Positions 24,249 to 33,703 are shown, numbered from the stretch's first letter. The stretch: 64,000 nt of DNA from Thalassospira povalilytica (GCF_002844235.1 NZ_PGTS01000006.1:62001-126000), one strand, 5' to 3'. Program-made: numbers and translations. The notes: generated by a model from the sequence alone, not told the origin.

Positions 24249-26147
24249 TTAATTCACTTCATCGACATTTTGACCGGCAAGCGCCTGTCTGATCCGGCTA
24301 TCCATTCGGGTTTCGGCAAAGGGTCGCGACGCATTTTCAAGGGCCTCGGCGGCCTCGTTAATCGCATCGCGATCATCGCCGGCCATCGCCGTCTCAAGGG
24401 CGGTGATGGCGTTGTTGATACTGGTTTCGTCCTCGGCACTCAGAAGCGCACGGTCGGCTGCCATGGCCGCCCGGACCGCAAGGATATTGCGCCGTGCCTC
24501 GACCCGTGCTTCGGTCAGGACGCGCATTTCCATATCTTCGCGGGCATGGACCATACTGTCGCGCAGCATGTTGGCCATATCGGTTTCATTGATGCCATAG
24601 GTCGGCTTAACCGCGACTTCCTGTTCGGTGCCGGTGGTTTCTTCGCGTGCCGAAACCGTCAAAAGACCATCGGCATCAACATTGAACTGCACACGGATCC
24701 GCGCGGCACCGGCCGCCATTGACGGAATGCCGGTCAAAACGAACCGGGCCAGTGACCTGCACTGATCGACCATTTCGCGTTCGCCCTGCACCACATGGAT
24801 CATCATGGCGGACTGGCCATCCTGATAGGTGGTGAATTCCTGGGCCTTGGCGACCGGGATCGGGGTGTTGCGGTCGATGACCTTTTCAACAATCCCGCCC
24901 ATGGTTTCAAGACCAAGCGACAGCGGCGTGACATCAAGAAGAAGGTTGTCAGAGCCCCCCGTCAGCGCCTCGGCCTGAAGGGCGGCGCCAAGGGCCACGA
25001 CCTCGTCCGGGTCAATATCAGACAGCGGTTCCTGTTCAAACAGATCGGCCACCGCCTTGCGCACCGCAGGCACACGGGTTGACCCGCCGACCAGCACCAC
25101 GCCCTTGACGTCTTCGGGCAGGATATCGGCATCATCAAGTACCTGTTCGGTGATCGCGATGGTACGCGATACCAGCTTGGCGATCATTGCTTCGAACGCG
25201 GTGCGGGTTACGGTATGGCTGGTCACCGATCCGTTCAGATCGACAGAGACCTCGACCGCATCCTGATCGGTCAGGCCCTCCTTGACCTTGCGTGCGGTTT
25301 TCAACAGCCGTTTGGCATCCGACGCATCAAGGGAGTCGGCTGCACCGCCGTCCTTGCGCTCAGCCAGAAGATGTTCGGCAATGGCGTGATCGAAATCATC
25401 GCCACCAAGGGCGGCGTCACCGCCGGTCGCCTTGACCTGGAAAACGCCCTTTTGCATTTTCAGAAGCGAGATATCAAACGTCCCGCCGCCAAGATCGTAA
25501 ACGGCGTAAAGCCCCTCTGCCCCGTTATCAAGGCCATAGGCAAGGGCGGCTGCGGTCGGTTCATTGACCAGACGCAGAACTTCGATCCCGGCAAGCTTCG
25601 CCGCATCCTTGGTCGCGGTACGTGCCCCGTCATCGAAATAGGCCGGAACCGTGATCACCGCCTTTTCGACCGGCTTATCAAGACCTTCTTCGGCGCGTGC
25701 GCGCAGGGCACGCAGAATATCGGCCGACACTTCAACCGGGGTCAGAACCCGCCCGCCGACATTGAGGCGCACCATCATCGGTTCACCCGCACCATCGTCG
25801 CTGCCTTCGGGGACTTCGACGTCATAGGGCAGCGTACCGGCAACGGATTTGACATCCTCAAGCCCGCGCCCCATCAGGCGCTTGACCGAGGACACCACAC
25901 GATTGGCATCGGTATTGATATGTTCGCGGGCGTCTTCGCCAACCACCGGTGCGTCATCGCCATAATAGACAACAGACGGCACAATCGCATTGCCACCGGA
26001 TTTGTCGCGCAGGACTTCGGGCTTTTCGCCGCGTGAAATCGCAACGACCGAGTTGGTGGTACCCAGATCGATACCAACAGCGATCTGGCGCTCGTCCTCG
26101 TGGGGGAGCGGCGTTTCGCCCGGTTCGTGGATTTTAAGCAGAGCCAT
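24249..26147 (-). CDS. hscA: Hsp70-family chaperone HscA
   Basis: 632 aa from ATG 26147. The N-terminal actin-like ATPase carries [13 protein letters not shown] and [39 protein letters not shown], and the adenosine loop reads [13 protein letters not shown]. The substrate-binding part starts at [23 protein letters not shown]. The residues that distinguish HscA from DnaK are plausible but decided mainly by context: hscB is immediately upstream and fdx downstream. HscA uses ATP to release clusters from IscU by binding its LPPVK loop, which is present in the IscU of this operon. Confidence 0.95.
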   Translation of the reverse strand: MALLKIHEPGETPLPHEDERQIAVGIDLGTTNSVVAISRGEKPEVLRDKSGGNAIVPSVVYYGDDAPVVGEDAREHINTDANRVVSSVKRLMGRGLEDVKSVAGTLPYDVEVPEGSDDGAGEPMMVRLNVGGRVLTPVEVSADILRALRARAEEGLDKPVEKAVITVPAYFDDGARTATKDAAKLAGIEVLRLVNEPTAAALAYGLDNGAEGLYAVYDLGGGTFDISLLKMQKGVFQVKATGGDAALGGDDFDHAIAEHLLAERKDGGAADSLDASDAKRLLKTARKVKEGLTDQDAVEVSVDLNGSVTSHTVTRTAFEAMIAKLVSRTIAITEQVLDDADILPEDVKGVVLVGGSTRVPAVRKAVADLFEQEPLSDIDPDEVVALGAALQAEALTGGSDNLLLDVTPLSLGLETMGGIVEKVIDRNTPIPVAKAQEFTTYQDGQSAMMIHVVQGEREMVDQCRSLARFVLTGIPSMAAGAARIRVQFNVDADGLLTVSAREETTGTEQEVAVKPTYGINETDMANMLRDSMVHAREDMEMRVLTEARVEARRNILAVRAAMAADRALLSAEDETSINNAITALETAMAGDDRDAINEAAEALENASRPFAETRMDSRIRQALAGQNVDEVN

Positions 26148-26178
26148 GAATTCTATCCGTATCGGTTATTTGAAATGA

Positions 26179-26799
26179 TCAGGCAGCGGCAAGGCGCGAT
26201 TTCTTCGCGCGCGCTTCCTCGGTCATTTTCATCAGGTATCTCAGGCGGGTGGTCAGTTTTTTGGCAACGTCATATGACTGTTGATCGAGTGCCTGGCCAA
26301 GGTCCTTTTCACAGGCGCGCGCCTGTTTGCGGGTATCCTTGATCATTGCATCGATGGTGATCCTGTCATCGGCATCATCAAGTGCCTCGCGCATTTCCAT
26401 CGCTTCCATCAGAAGTTCCGGATCATTGACAGTATGGCCTTCGCCGCCTTCGGGTTCGATCCCGGCCAGACGCAACATGTAATGGGCGCGCGACACCGGG
26501 TTTTTAAGGGTCTCGAAAGCCTCGTTCAGGCTGGCAGCCTGCTGGGATGACAGAGCCTGCTCGCGACCGGATTTCGATGCAAAACGGTCGGGATGCAATT
26601 GCTGCTGCTGTTTGAGGTAGGTTGCCTCCATCGCGTCGATATCAACGTCAAAGGACCGTTCCAGACCGAACCGTTTGAAATGGTCGAGCTGACCCGGGGC
26701 CTGAATGGCGTTGCAGGTATCACAAAACAGTGCGCTGACTTCGACCGGCCCCTTGCAGGACCAGCAAGCTTTGTGTGCCGGATGTTCTGTATTGCTCAC
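26179..26799 (-). CDS. hscB: Co-chaperone HscB with N-terminal zinc-finger-like domain
   Basis: 206 aa from GTG 26799, which has GGAAG at good spacing; a GTG at 26808 is also in frame but too close to it. Residues 12-29 contain two CxxC pairs (C12, C15, C26, C29), a likely metal-binding knuckle. The J domain follows, with HPD at 69-71 (LHPDRFASKSGREQ), then LNEAFETLKNPVSRAHYMLRLAGI and a C-terminal three-helix bundle that binds IscU. HscB brings IscU to HscA and stimulates its ATPase. E. coli HscB lacks the cysteine knuckle; mitochondrial and some bacterial homologues have it. Ten-base-scale spacing to hscA supports co-transcription. Confidence 0.93.
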   Translation of the reverse strand: MSNTEHPAHKACWSCKGPVEVSALFCDTCNAIQAPGQLDHFKRFGLERSFDVDIDAMEATYLKQQQQLHPDRFASKSGREQALSSQQAASLNEAFETLKNPVSRAHYMLRLAGIEPEGGEGHTVNDPELLMEAMEMREALDDADDRITIDAMIKDTRKQARACEKDLGQALDQQSYDVAKKLTTRLRYLMKMTEEARAKKSRLAAA

Positions 26800-26882
26800 G
26801 CGATGCACTTCCGAGGATTAAAACAATAACAAATCAGTCAAAAGGCAGCCGGGACGATGGATCAGGCCGCCCTTTTCAGCCG

Positions 26883-26910
26883 ATGGCCCCGGCGATGAAA
26901 CCGGGGCCAT
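26883..26910 (-). promoter_or_regulatory. Stem-loop between iscA and hscB
   Basis: ATGGCCCCGG (26883-26892) pairs perfectly with CCGGGGCCAT (26901-26910) around an 8-base loop, without a T-run. It lies in the 143-base gap between iscA and hscB and could set different stability for the iscSUA and hscBA-fdx parts of the mRNA. Confidence 0.55.
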
Positions 26911-26942
26911 GACCAAACAGAAAGCAGGGAAAGCCCGGCCGA

Positions 26943-27284
26943 TCAGACGTGGAAGGATTCCCCGCACCCGCAACGACCTTTTTCGTTGGGGTTACGGAAG
27001 ACGAAACCTTCTTCCATCTTGTTGACCTCGTAATCCATCTCCGTGCCGAGCACGAACATGATGGCTTTCGGGTCGATCAGGATTTTCACGCCGTCTTCCA
27101 GCTCGACAACTTCTTCGAAGCCGCTGGCATCGTCAGCATATTCAAGCGTGTAAGACAGGCCCGAACACCCTTTGCTGCGCACACCAAGCCGAATGCCATG
27201 CGACGGTTTGCCGCGGCTATCAAGCAACGCCTTGATGTGATCAAGGGCAACTGGCGTGACAGAAATCGGTGACGGTAAAGCCAT
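26943..27284 (-). CDS. iscA: A-type Fe-S carrier protein IscA
   Basis: 113 aa from ATG 27284, preceded by GGGAGA. The HesB/IscA fold carries the three ligand cysteines: C40 in RSKGCSGLSYTLEYAD and C105/C107 in GRCGCGESF near the C-terminus. It accepts clusters from IscU and passes them to target enzymes. Position after iscU and before hscB is the canonical isc order. Length is slightly above the usual 107 because of an N-terminal extension. Confidence 0.94.
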   Translation of the reverse strand: MALPSPISVTPVALDHIKALLDSRGKPSHGIRLGVRSKGCSGLSYTLEYADDASGFEEVVELEDGVKILIDPKAIMFVLGTEMDYEVNKMEEGFVFRNPNEKGRCGCGESFHV

Positions 27285-27328
27285 GGTATTCTCCCAAATT
27301 CCGGAAAACGTGGCGGTTGGGACGCTGC

Positions 27329-27727
27329 TTATTCAGCAGCGTCAGCCGCACCGTTTTTGGATTTGTAGTCGCTGATGGCTGCCTTGATGGCATCTTCAGC
27401 GAGGATCGAGCAGTGAACCTTGACCGGCGGAAGCGCCAGTTCTTCGGCAATCTGCGAGTTTTTGATCGAACCGGCTTCATCAAGCGACTTGCCCTTGACC
27501 CATTCGGTGATCAGCGAGCTCGACGCAATCGCCGAACCGCAACCAAAGGTCTTGAACTTTGCGTCTTCGATGATGCCTTCCGGGGTGACCTTGATCTGCA
27601 GCTTCATGACGTCGCCGCAAGCCGGTGCACCAACAAGGCCGGTACCAACAGACAGTTCGTTCTTGTCCATGGAACCAACGTTGCGCGGGTTTTCGTAATG
27701 GTCGATCAGCTTTTCACTATAAGCCAT
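27329..27727 (-). CDS. iscU: Fe-S cluster scaffold protein IscU
   Basis: 132 aa from ATG 27727, with TTGGAGAG upstream; earlier in-frame codons include that site. The three scaffold cysteines are C37 (APACGDV), C63 (FGCGSAIASS) and C106 (VHCSILAED), the same positions as in E. coli IscU, with Asp39 next to the first. LPPVK at 99-103 is the HscA recognition loop. The cluster is built on IscU from iron and IscS-derived sulfur. It lies 60 bases after iscS. Confidence 0.96.
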   Translation of the reverse strand: MAYSEKLIDHYENPRNVGSMDKNELSVGTGLVGAPACGDVMKLQIKVTPEGIIEDAKFKTFGCGSAIASSSLITEWVKGKSLDEAGSIKNSQIAEELALPPVKVHCSILAEDAIKAAISDYKSKNGAADAAE

Positions 27728-27787
27728 GATTTCTCTCCAATCTTCTTGTGGTCTCTCGCGAGACAATGACGTTTATTCAGGCGCTTC

Positions 27788-29011
27788 TTAGTGCTCAGCC
27801 CATTCGATCGACTTGAGGTCGATACCTTCCTGGGCCATTTCCCAAAGCGGGCTCATCTCGCGGAGACGCTCGACCGCAGTGCAGATCGCATCGACAGCGG
27901 TATCGAGTTCTTCCTTGGTGGTGTAACGGCCGATGCCGATACGAAGCGAGGTATGTGCAAGTTCTTCGTCAACGCCAAGCGCACGCAGAACATAGGACGG
28001 CTCAAGCGATGCAGAGGTACATGCCGAACCCGACGAAACCGCAATGTTCTTGATGTCCATCAGAAGGCTTTCGCCTTCGACATAGGCAAAGGAAACATTG
28101 AGGTTGCCACAAACGCGTTCTTTTTCGTCGCCATTCAGATAAATGTCGGCAAGACGATCACGGAAACGCTGCAAGGTGTAATCACGCAGTTCAGCGATAC
28201 GGGCGTTTTCTTCGGCCATTTCGTTGGACAGAATGTCACATGCCTTGCCAAGACCCACGATCAGCGGGGTCGGAAGCGTACCCGAACGCATGCCGCGTTC
28301 CTGACCACCACCGGTGATCTGGGCGATAACGCGAACGCGCGGACGACGGCGGACGAACAGCGCGCCGATGCCTTTAGGACCATAGATCTTGTGACCGGAA
28401 ATCGACATCAGATCGATATTCATGTCTTCGACATCAAGATCGATCTTGCCAACGGCCTGTGCGCAATCGGTGTGGAAGAACACTTTGCGTTCACGGCAGA
28501 TGGTACCGATTTCTTTCAGCGGCTGAATGACACCGATTTCGTTGTTCACGCCCATGACGGAAACAAGTGCGGTTTCATCGGTGATCGCAGCCTTGAGTTC
28601 TTCAAGGTCGATCAGGCCGTTTTCCTTAACGCCAAGATAGGTCACTTTGTAACCTTCCTGCTCAAGGTGACGGGCACTGTCGAGCACGCATTTATGCTCG
28701 GTCACGACCGTGATCAGGTGCGGCTTTTTCTTGCCATAGAACTTCATCACACCTTTGAGTGCGAGGTTGTTCGATTCAGTCGCACCAGAGGTAAAGATGA
28801 TTTCCTTGGCCGATGCGCCAATGATCTTGGCAACCTGGGCACGGGCGACTTCAACGGCATCTTCGGCTTCCCAGCCAAAGCTGTGGTTGCGGGAATGCGG
28901 GTTACCGAACTTCTCGGTGAAATACGGCAGCATCGCTTCGACGACACGCGGGTCGGTCGGCGTCGTGGCCTGGTAGTCCAGATAGATCGGCTTTGCTTTA
29001 AGCTCGTTCAT
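27788..29011 (-). CDS. iscS: Cysteine desulfurase IscS
   Basis: 407 aa from ATG 29011 ([18 protein letters not shown]), with GAGGAAG upstream. The PLP lysine is K208 in [12 protein letters not shown]. The persulfide cysteine is C331 in [22 protein letters not shown], on the long mobile loop typical of group I enzymes. TEHKC, the H and Q around PLP, and RIGIGRYT agree with IscS. It extracts sulfur from cysteine for IscU, MnmA and other acceptors. It starts 28 bases after a second desulfurase gene, so the operon has two. Confidence 0.96.
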   Translation of the reverse strand: MNELKAKPIYLDYQATTPTDPRVVEAMLPYFTEKFGNPHSRNHSFGWEAEDAVEVARAQVAKIIGASAKEIIFTSGATESNNLALKGVMKFYGKKKPHLITVVTEHKCVLDSARHLEQEGYKVTYLGVKENGLIDLEELKAAITDETALVSVMGVNNEIGVIQPLKEIGTICRERKVFFHTDCAQAVGKIDLDVEDMNIDLMSISGHKIYGPKGIGALFVRRRPRVRVIAQITGGGQERGMRSGTLPTPLIVGLGKACDILSNEMAEENARIAELRDYTLQRFRDRLADIYLNGDEKERVCGNLNVSFAYVEGESLLMDIKNIAVSSGSACTSASLEPSYVLRALGVDEELAHTSLRIGIGRYTTKEELDTAVDAICTAVERLREMSPLWEMAQEGIDLKSIEWAEH

Positions 29012-29039
29012 ATTTAAGGCTTCCTCACTCACTCTCTTG

Positions 29040-30167
29040 TCAGGCAGCGTGACGCGCTTTCTTACGCGCTGCATTGCCCCTCATCCGGCTCCAAACACGG
29101 ATAAATGTATCAATATCTTCGTCGGTGGTTTCCAGTCCCAGACTGACCCTGATGGCCGATCCGGCATCGGAAACCCCCATTTCCTTAAGCACGTGGCTTT
29201 CACGTACCTTGCCTGACGAGCAGGCTGATCCCGAACTGATGGCAACACCTGCCAGATCCAGCGCCATAACCTGGGTTTCCCCCGGCATTCCCGGCAAGAT
29301 CAGGCAACTTGTATTCACCAGTCGCTCCGTTCCCTTACCAGCGATCAGAAGCTCGGGTGCTTCTGATGCCAATTCCGTTTCAAGGCGGTCGCGCAAGACC
29401 GCAACATTCGCCATGTTCGCCAACTGGGCCCCTGCCCGTTCGGCCGCGGCGCCAAAGCCCGCAATGCCCAGAACGTTTTCGGTGCCGCCACGGCGGTATT
29501 TTTCCTGTCCACCGCCCCGGATCTGCGGCACCAGCATTACGCCGGGCGCGATCGCCAAAGCGCCAATTCCTTTGGGTCCGCCGATCTTATGGGCCGAAAC
29601 CGACACCATATCAACCAGCAAGCGCCCCATATCCACCGGCAGACGGCCCAATGCCTGAATGGCATCACAATGGACCTTTGCCCCGTATTCACGCGCCAGC
29701 AGCGCCACTTTGGCCACCGGCTGGATCACGCCGGTTTCATTATTGGCCAGCATGACCGAAACCAGAACCTTCTGCCCGGCAGCCGATGCTTCCTTCAGCA
29801 TCGTTTCAAGCGCATCAAGGTCAACCACACCATTGCCATCAACCGGAATGCGTTTTGCATCCACGCGCCCCTCTATGACAGAGGGATGCTCGATGGCACT
29901 GGTAAAGACCGTTACGTCTTCAAGTCCGTTCAGCGCCAGGTTGTTGGCCTCGGTCCCGCCGCTGGTGAAAATGATCCGTTCGGAATCACCGCCCACCAGA
30001 TCCGCGATGGTGCGCCGGGCATGATCGACGATCTTGCGCGCGGCACGTCCGCTGGCATGAACCGATGACGGATTACCTGCAACATCCATCGCAGCGATCA
30101 TGGCCTGCCGTGCCTCGGGGCACAGCGGCGCGCTTGCGTTGTAGTCGAGATAAACCTGGTCGGCCAT
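29040..30167 (-). CDS. Second cysteine desulfurase (NifS/IscS-like)
   Basis: 375 aa from ATG 30167 ([15 protein letters not shown]), with AAGGAT some distance upstream; an open frame to a TTG at 30230 overlaps iscR. PLP lysine K194 in [11 protein letters not shown] and persulfide cysteine C316 in [23 protein letters not shown] are both present, so it should be active. It is shorter than, and clearly different from, the IscS that follows: the loop after the cysteine reads SSGKVRES, NifS-like. Similar iscR-desulfurase-iscS arrays occur in several alphaproteobacteria. Its separate role (another acceptor, or support of IscS under stress) cannot be read from sequence. Confidence 0.9.
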   Translation of the reverse strand: MADQVYLDYNASAPLCPEARQAMIAAMDVAGNPSSVHASGRAARKIVDHARRTIADLVGGDSERIIFTSGGTEANNLALNGLEDVTVFTSAIEHPSVIEGRVDAKRIPVDGNGVVDLDALETMLKEASAAGQKVLVSVMLANNETGVIQPVAKVALLAREYGAKVHCDAIQALGRLPVDMGRLLVDMVSVSAHKIGGPKGIGALAIAPGVMLVPQIRGGGQEKYRRGGTENVLGIAGFGAAAERAGAQLANMANVAVLRDRLETELASEAPELLIAGKGTERLVNTSCLILPGMPGETQVMALDLAGVAISSGSACSSGKVRESHVLKEMGVSDAGSAIRVSLGLETTDEDIDTFIRVWSRMRGNAARKKARHAA

Positions 30168-30216
30168 CAGTTTGTAATCATCCTTATTCGCATCTGCTCT
30201 CGATATAGAGGAGCAT

Positions 30217-30699
30217 TTACTGTGCCGCAACCTGTGACGGCTCTTCTATTTGAGTTGTTTTGCCCGGGAAGACCCGAAGCGATCCGCTGACATTGCGATC
30301 CACAACATCTGCAAGGCTTACCGATGCAAGATAGAGATAAATCTGGTTGCCCAGTTCTTCCCACAATTCATGAGTCTGACAGCGGCCCTTGTTGGCCTTG
30401 CAGCCCTTGGGCGATCCGGACTTGCAACGGGTTGCGCGGATCGGCTCGTCAACAGCCAGAATGACATCGGCCACACGGGTTTCATCGGCCGTTCGGGCCA
30501 AAAGATAACCACCACCCGGGCCGCGCACGGAACGGACAAGTCCGCCTTTGCGCAATTTGCCAAACAGCTGTTCAAGATAGGACAGCGAAATTTCCTGACG
30601 GTCCGCAATATCTGCAAGTGCGACCGGTCGGTCCTTGCTGCTTTCAGCGAGATCGACCATCGCCATAACGGCATAGCGGCCTTTGGTACTCAGCTTCAC
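30217..30699 (-). CDS. iscR: Fe-S-sensing Rrf2 family regulator IscR
   Basis: 160 aa from GTG 30699, behind a strong AGGAGG. The Rrf2 winged helix is KLSTKGRYAVMAMVDLAE and ISLSYLEQLFGKLRKGGLVRSVRGPGGGYLLAR. The 2Fe-2S ligands are C92, C100 and C107 with H110 (CKSGSPKGC, KGRCQTHELW). E. coli has C92/C98/C104/H107, so the spacing here is longer. Cluster-bound IscR represses its operon at type 1 sites and so reports Fe-S sufficiency. It lies between cysE and the desulfurase. The candidate site is upstream of cysE at 31643-31667, so iscR itself should be autoregulated through that promoter. Confidence 0.94.
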   Translation of the reverse strand: MKLSTKGRYAVMAMVDLAESSKDRPVALADIADRQEISLSYLEQLFGKLRKGGLVRSVRGPGGGYLLARTADETRVADVILAVDEPIRATRCKSGSPKGCKANKGRCQTHELWEELGNQIYLYLASVSLADVVDRNVSGSLRVFPGKTTQIEEPSQVAAQ

Positions 30700-30787
30700 G
30701 GTGCGTCCTCCTGCCTTGCTGCCTGGGTTCGGGTTTCCCCGGACCTGACAGCGGGCTTTTCATTCGACTTTGCGCGATAGGCGCCAA

Positions 30788-31525
30788 TTATTCCGACGAT
30801 GCGACGATGCGCGGTTTTTCCGGCGTCACATCACCACCCGATTTTCCCGCTGCGCCGGACTTTTCGGCTTCGAGTGCCGTTACCTGATTGCGCAGCGACT
30901 GTACCTCGCGGCCAAGCTCTTCAAGGGCGCGCGCCACCGGATCGGGCAGATCACCAAGCGGCGTACCATAGGCACAGAAACGATCATCGGCCTCGCGGCG
31001 AACGATCTTGGCGGGGATACCCACCACAGTTGCCCCTTCGGGCACTTCGGAAAGCACAACGGCATTGCCGCCGACACGGGCATTCTTGCGCACGGTGAAC
31101 GGACCAAGGATCTGCGCCCCGGACCCGACAATCACACCATCTTCAAGTGTCGGATGGCGTTTCAGCCCGCGCTGGCCGTCGCTATTCACACTGGGCGATG
31201 TCCCGCCAAGGGTTACCCCCTGATACAGGGTTACGTCATCACCGATCTCGGCAGTTTCGCCAATCACGACACCCATGCCGTGATCAATGAAGAACCGCTT
31301 GCCGATGGTTGCACCCGGATGGATTTCAATCCCGGTCAGCCAGCGCATGATCTGCGAAAGAAAACGCGCCGTGATGCGGAAACCGCGCTGCCAAAGCCAG
31401 TGTGTGCCACGATATCCCATGATCGCATGAAACGCCGGATAACAGAGCGCGATCTCCCAGCGGGAGCGTGCCGCGGGGTCGCGGGCAATCATCGCGTCAA
31501 TTTCCTGACGAATTATCTTGAACAT
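30788..31525 (-). CDS. cysE: Serine O-acetyltransferase CysE
   Basis: 245 aa from ATG 31525 (MFKIIRQEIDAMIARDP); a GTG four codons earlier lies within the weak GTGGA ribosome-binding region. The N-terminal helical domain is followed by a left-handed beta-helix of hexapeptide repeats (IHPGATIGKRFFIDHGMGVVIGETAEIGDDVTLYQGVTLGG), with catalytic His in FIDHGMGVV and the second Asp/His pair typical of SATs. It makes O-acetylserine from serine and acetyl-CoA for cysteine synthesis. It heads the isc operon, 88 bases before iscR. The C-terminus carries a coiled, charged tail after the usual domain. Confidence 0.94.
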   Translation of the reverse strand: MFKIIRQEIDAMIARDPAARSRWEIALCYPAFHAIMGYRGTHWLWQRGFRITARFLSQIMRWLTGIEIHPGATIGKRFFIDHGMGVVIGETAEIGDDVTLYQGVTLGGTSPSVNSDGQRGLKRHPTLEDGVIVGSGAQILGPFTVRKNARVGGNAVVLSEVPEGATVVGIPAKIVRREADDRFCAYGTPLGDLPDPVARALEELGREVQSLRNQVTALEAEKSGAAGKSGGDVTPEKPRIVASSE

Positions 31526-31634
31526 GGGGCGGTCCACTGTGTAATTAGTACCTTCGATTCCCGGCAGCCACGCCTACGCCCGGCCTCGCGACACTCGCAA
31601 GATCGGGTTTTGTCGGCACCATCGGGTTAGCCGG

Positions 31635-31667
31635 AATATAGGATAACCGAGTAACTTGGTCAAGTAT
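31635..31667 (-). promoter_or_regulatory. cysE-isc promoter with IscR type-1-like box
   Basis: On the minus strand: TTGACC (complement of 31658-31663), exactly 17 bases, TATATT (complement of 31635-31640). The 25-base box at 31643-31667 runs ATACTTGACC...CTCGGTTAT on that strand and fits the E. coli type 1 IscR consensus at 21 of 25 positions by my count. It overlaps the -35 and spacer, the placement expected for repression. Confidence 0.72.
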
Positions 31668-31770
31668 TTGCCCAAAGCAATTTATGCGCAAAGACGAAAA
31701 AACTTACAAAAAGACTCGGATATTTTTGTTACACACTTCATTCCATTCGTGGACAGGAGCAGTCTGATCC

Positions 31771-32409
31771 ATGCCTGAGGTCATTTTTAACGGCCCCGAA
31801 GGTCGCCTTGAAGGTCGCTATCACCATAACGGCGCTGACGATTCGCCCATCGCACTTATCCTGCATCCGAACCCGCAGCAGGGTGGCACAATGAATAACA
31901 AATTGTGCTTTAACATGTTCAACATGTTCAAGGATCGCGGATATTCCGTCATGCGGTTCAACTTCCGCGGCGTCGGACGTTCGCAGGGCGTTTACGATCA
32001 GGGCATCGGTGAACTCTCGGATGCGGCATCTGCGCTTGACTGGATGCAGACCTATAATGCCAATGCGCGCGCAACCTGGGTTGCCGGCTATTCGTTCGGT
32101 TCGTGGATCGGCATGCAGCTTTTGATGCGCCGCCCGGAAATTGACGGCTTTATTTCGGTTGCAGCCCCGGCGAGTGAATATGACTTCACCTTCCTGGCCC
32201 CCTGCCCGTCATCGGGCATCCTGATCCACGGGTCACAGGACACCAACATTCCGGTTGCCTCGGTCAACAAGCTTGCCGACAAGCTCAATGCCCAGAAAGG
32301 CATCGAAGTCGACATGTGCACGATTGACGGTGCCGATCACTATTTTGCCAAACAGCAAGATGACGTGATCAAGCATTCGATCGCCTATCTCGACAAGCGC
32401 GGCGCATAA
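31771..32409 (+). CDS. Alpha/beta hydrolase family protein
   Basis: 212 aa from ATG 31771, with CAGGAG upstream. The fold is a short serine hydrolase: nucleophile S108 in VAGYSFGSWIG, Asp157 in IHGSQDTNIP and His190 in DGADHYF. FRGVGRSQGVYDQGIGE matches the conserved block of a common alphaproteobacterial hydrolase family (COG2945-like) whose substrate is unknown. It is divergent from the cysE-isc operon; the 245-base spacer holds both promoters. The convergent anmK gene follows and shares a terminator. Function beyond hydrolase is not assigned. Confidence 0.87.
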   Translation: MPEVIFNGPEGRLEGRYHHNGADDSPIALILHPNPQQGGTMNNKLCFNMFNMFKDRGYSVMRFNFRGVGRSQGVYDQGIGELSDAASALDWMQTYNANARATWVAGYSFGSWIGMQLLMRRPEIDGFISVAAPASEYDFTFLAPCPSSGILIHGSQDTNIPVASVNKLADKLNAQKGIEVDMCTIDGADHYFAKQQDDVIKHSIAYLDKRGA

Positions 32410-32442
32410 CCGCCCGCCAGCATGTCTGACGATCTCGAAATC

Positions 32443-32470
32443 AAGGCCGCCTGATCAGGCGGCCTTTTTC
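32443..32470. terminator. Bidirectional terminator between the hydrolase and anmK genes
   Basis: A perfect 24-base palindrome at 32443-32466 with AAGGCCGCC and GGCGGCCTT arms, followed by TTT on the plus strand. It overlaps the last codons and stop of anmK, so on the minus strand termination occurs right at the gene end. Confidence 0.8.
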
Positions 32471-33579
32471 GTTGGATAAAGCTTCCCGCCACAGCACGGC
32501 GTGGGCACCCCGGTCGTCCCCGGGAAACTGAGCGGCAAGCCGCGCAAATGACGCACGGCAAGATAGCCAAAGCATTCCGCCTCGACCGCATCGCCATCCC
32601 AGTCAAGGTCATCGACCGGACGCACCGGCACGCCAAGACGACTTGCAAGCGTTTCCATCACATATTGATTATGCCGTCCGCCCCCACAGACAAACCAGCT
32701 TTTGGGCGCGACTGGCAAATGGTTCACCCCCGCGACGATGGCGGCAACCGTGCAATTGGCAAGCGTTGCCGCACCGTCAGAAACATTCAGCCTTGCCTCG
32801 GCCACCAGACCGTCAATGCGCGCAGCCATGTCTTCGCGGTCCAGTGACTTTGGCGGCACACGGTCGAAATACGGGTCTTCAAGGAACTTGATTTCGACCA
32901 TCGGGTCCGCCGTTCCGGACGCCGCCGTCGCGCCATTCAGATCAACCGGATTGCCGGTATGGCGCAACATCCAGTCATCAAGACGCGCATTGCCCGGCCC
33001 GCAATCAAATGCCAGAAGATCCGTCCCGTCTGCACCATCGCCAATCCACGTGACATTGGACACGCCACCGATATTAAGCACCGCCACCGGCGGTTCAACC
33101 CCGGCACTTTTCATCAGGGCGGCATGATAGATCGGGGCAAGGGGCGCGCCTTCACCCCCCGCGGCAACATCGGCCAGACGGAAATCGGCGACCACCGGAA
33201 TGCCGGTTTTTTCCGCCAGCATATGCGGCGTTCCGATCTGACGGGTCAGCCCCGATGCCGGTTCATGAAACACGGTCTGCCCGTGAAAGCCGATAATCCC
33301 GATATCGCCGGCCAACATCCCGGCCTTGGCCAGCAACATGTTAACGGCATCAACATGAACCTGTGTCAAATCATCTGCCACGACATGTTCGGAATTGGTG
33401 GCACTGCGATTGCCGAAACATTCACGCATCCGTTCGCGCAGCTCCGGCGCATAGGGCACAAAAACAGACTGATCAAGACGACGCACATCAATGCCATCGG
33501 TTTCAATCAGAGCCGCATCGACACCATCAAGTGACGTGCCGCTCATCATTCCGATTGCCGTGATCCAGTCTTGCGTCAT
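32455..33579 (-). CDS. anmK: Anhydro-N-acetylmuramic acid kinase AnmK
   Basis: 374 aa from ATG 33579 (MTQDWITAIGMMSGTSLDGVDAA), with GCGGAGCACGAC upstream. GMMSGTSLDGVD is the N-terminal ATPase signature. IGFHGQTVFH, NIGGVSNVTWIG, DCGPGNARLDDWM and FVCGGGRHN are conserved AnmK blocks. The enzyme opens and phosphorylates 1,6-anhydro-MurNAc to MurNAc-6-phosphate during peptidoglycan recycling. It is divergent from tyrS, a frequent arrangement in alphaproteobacteria. Length is normal. Confidence 0.95.
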   Translation of the reverse strand: MTQDWITAIGMMSGTSLDGVDAALIETDGIDVRRLDQSVFVPYAPELRERMRECFGNRSATNSEHVVADDLTQVHVDAVNMLLAKAGMLAGDIGIIGFHGQTVFHEPASGLTRQIGTPHMLAEKTGIPVVADFRLADVAAGGEGAPLAPIYHAALMKSAGVEPPVAVLNIGGVSNVTWIGDGADGTDLLAFDCGPGNARLDDWMLRHTGNPVDLNGATAASGTADPMVEIKFLEDPYFDRVPPKSLDREDMAARIDGLVAEARLNVSDGAATLANCTVAAIVAGVNHLPVAPKSWFVCGGGRHNQYVMETLASRLGVPVRPVDDLDWDGDAVEAECFGYLAVRHLRGLPLSFPGTTGVPTPCCGGKLYPTKKAA

Positions 33580-33674
33580 GTCGTGCTCCGCATGGTATTT
33601 CGGGTTGTTTGCGCAGGTTAACGCCAAATTCTGGTGAAATCGTTACCCGGATTGCAGATCTGCGCGCCGATGCG

Positions 33675-33703
33675 TTGCCCAGCGCATGTTTTCTGTGCTA
33701 GAT
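33675..33703 (+). promoter_or_regulatory. Candidate tyrS promoter
   Basis: TTGCCC (33675-33680), 17 bases, CTAGAT (33698-33703), about 60 bases upstream of the tyrS start in the anmK-tyrS spacer. No T-box or other leader element was recognised. Confidence 0.4.

Noticed and set aside
27791..29017. 408-codon plus-strand frame opposite iscS
   Set aside because: Exact antisense of iscS, low-complexity translation, no start signal.
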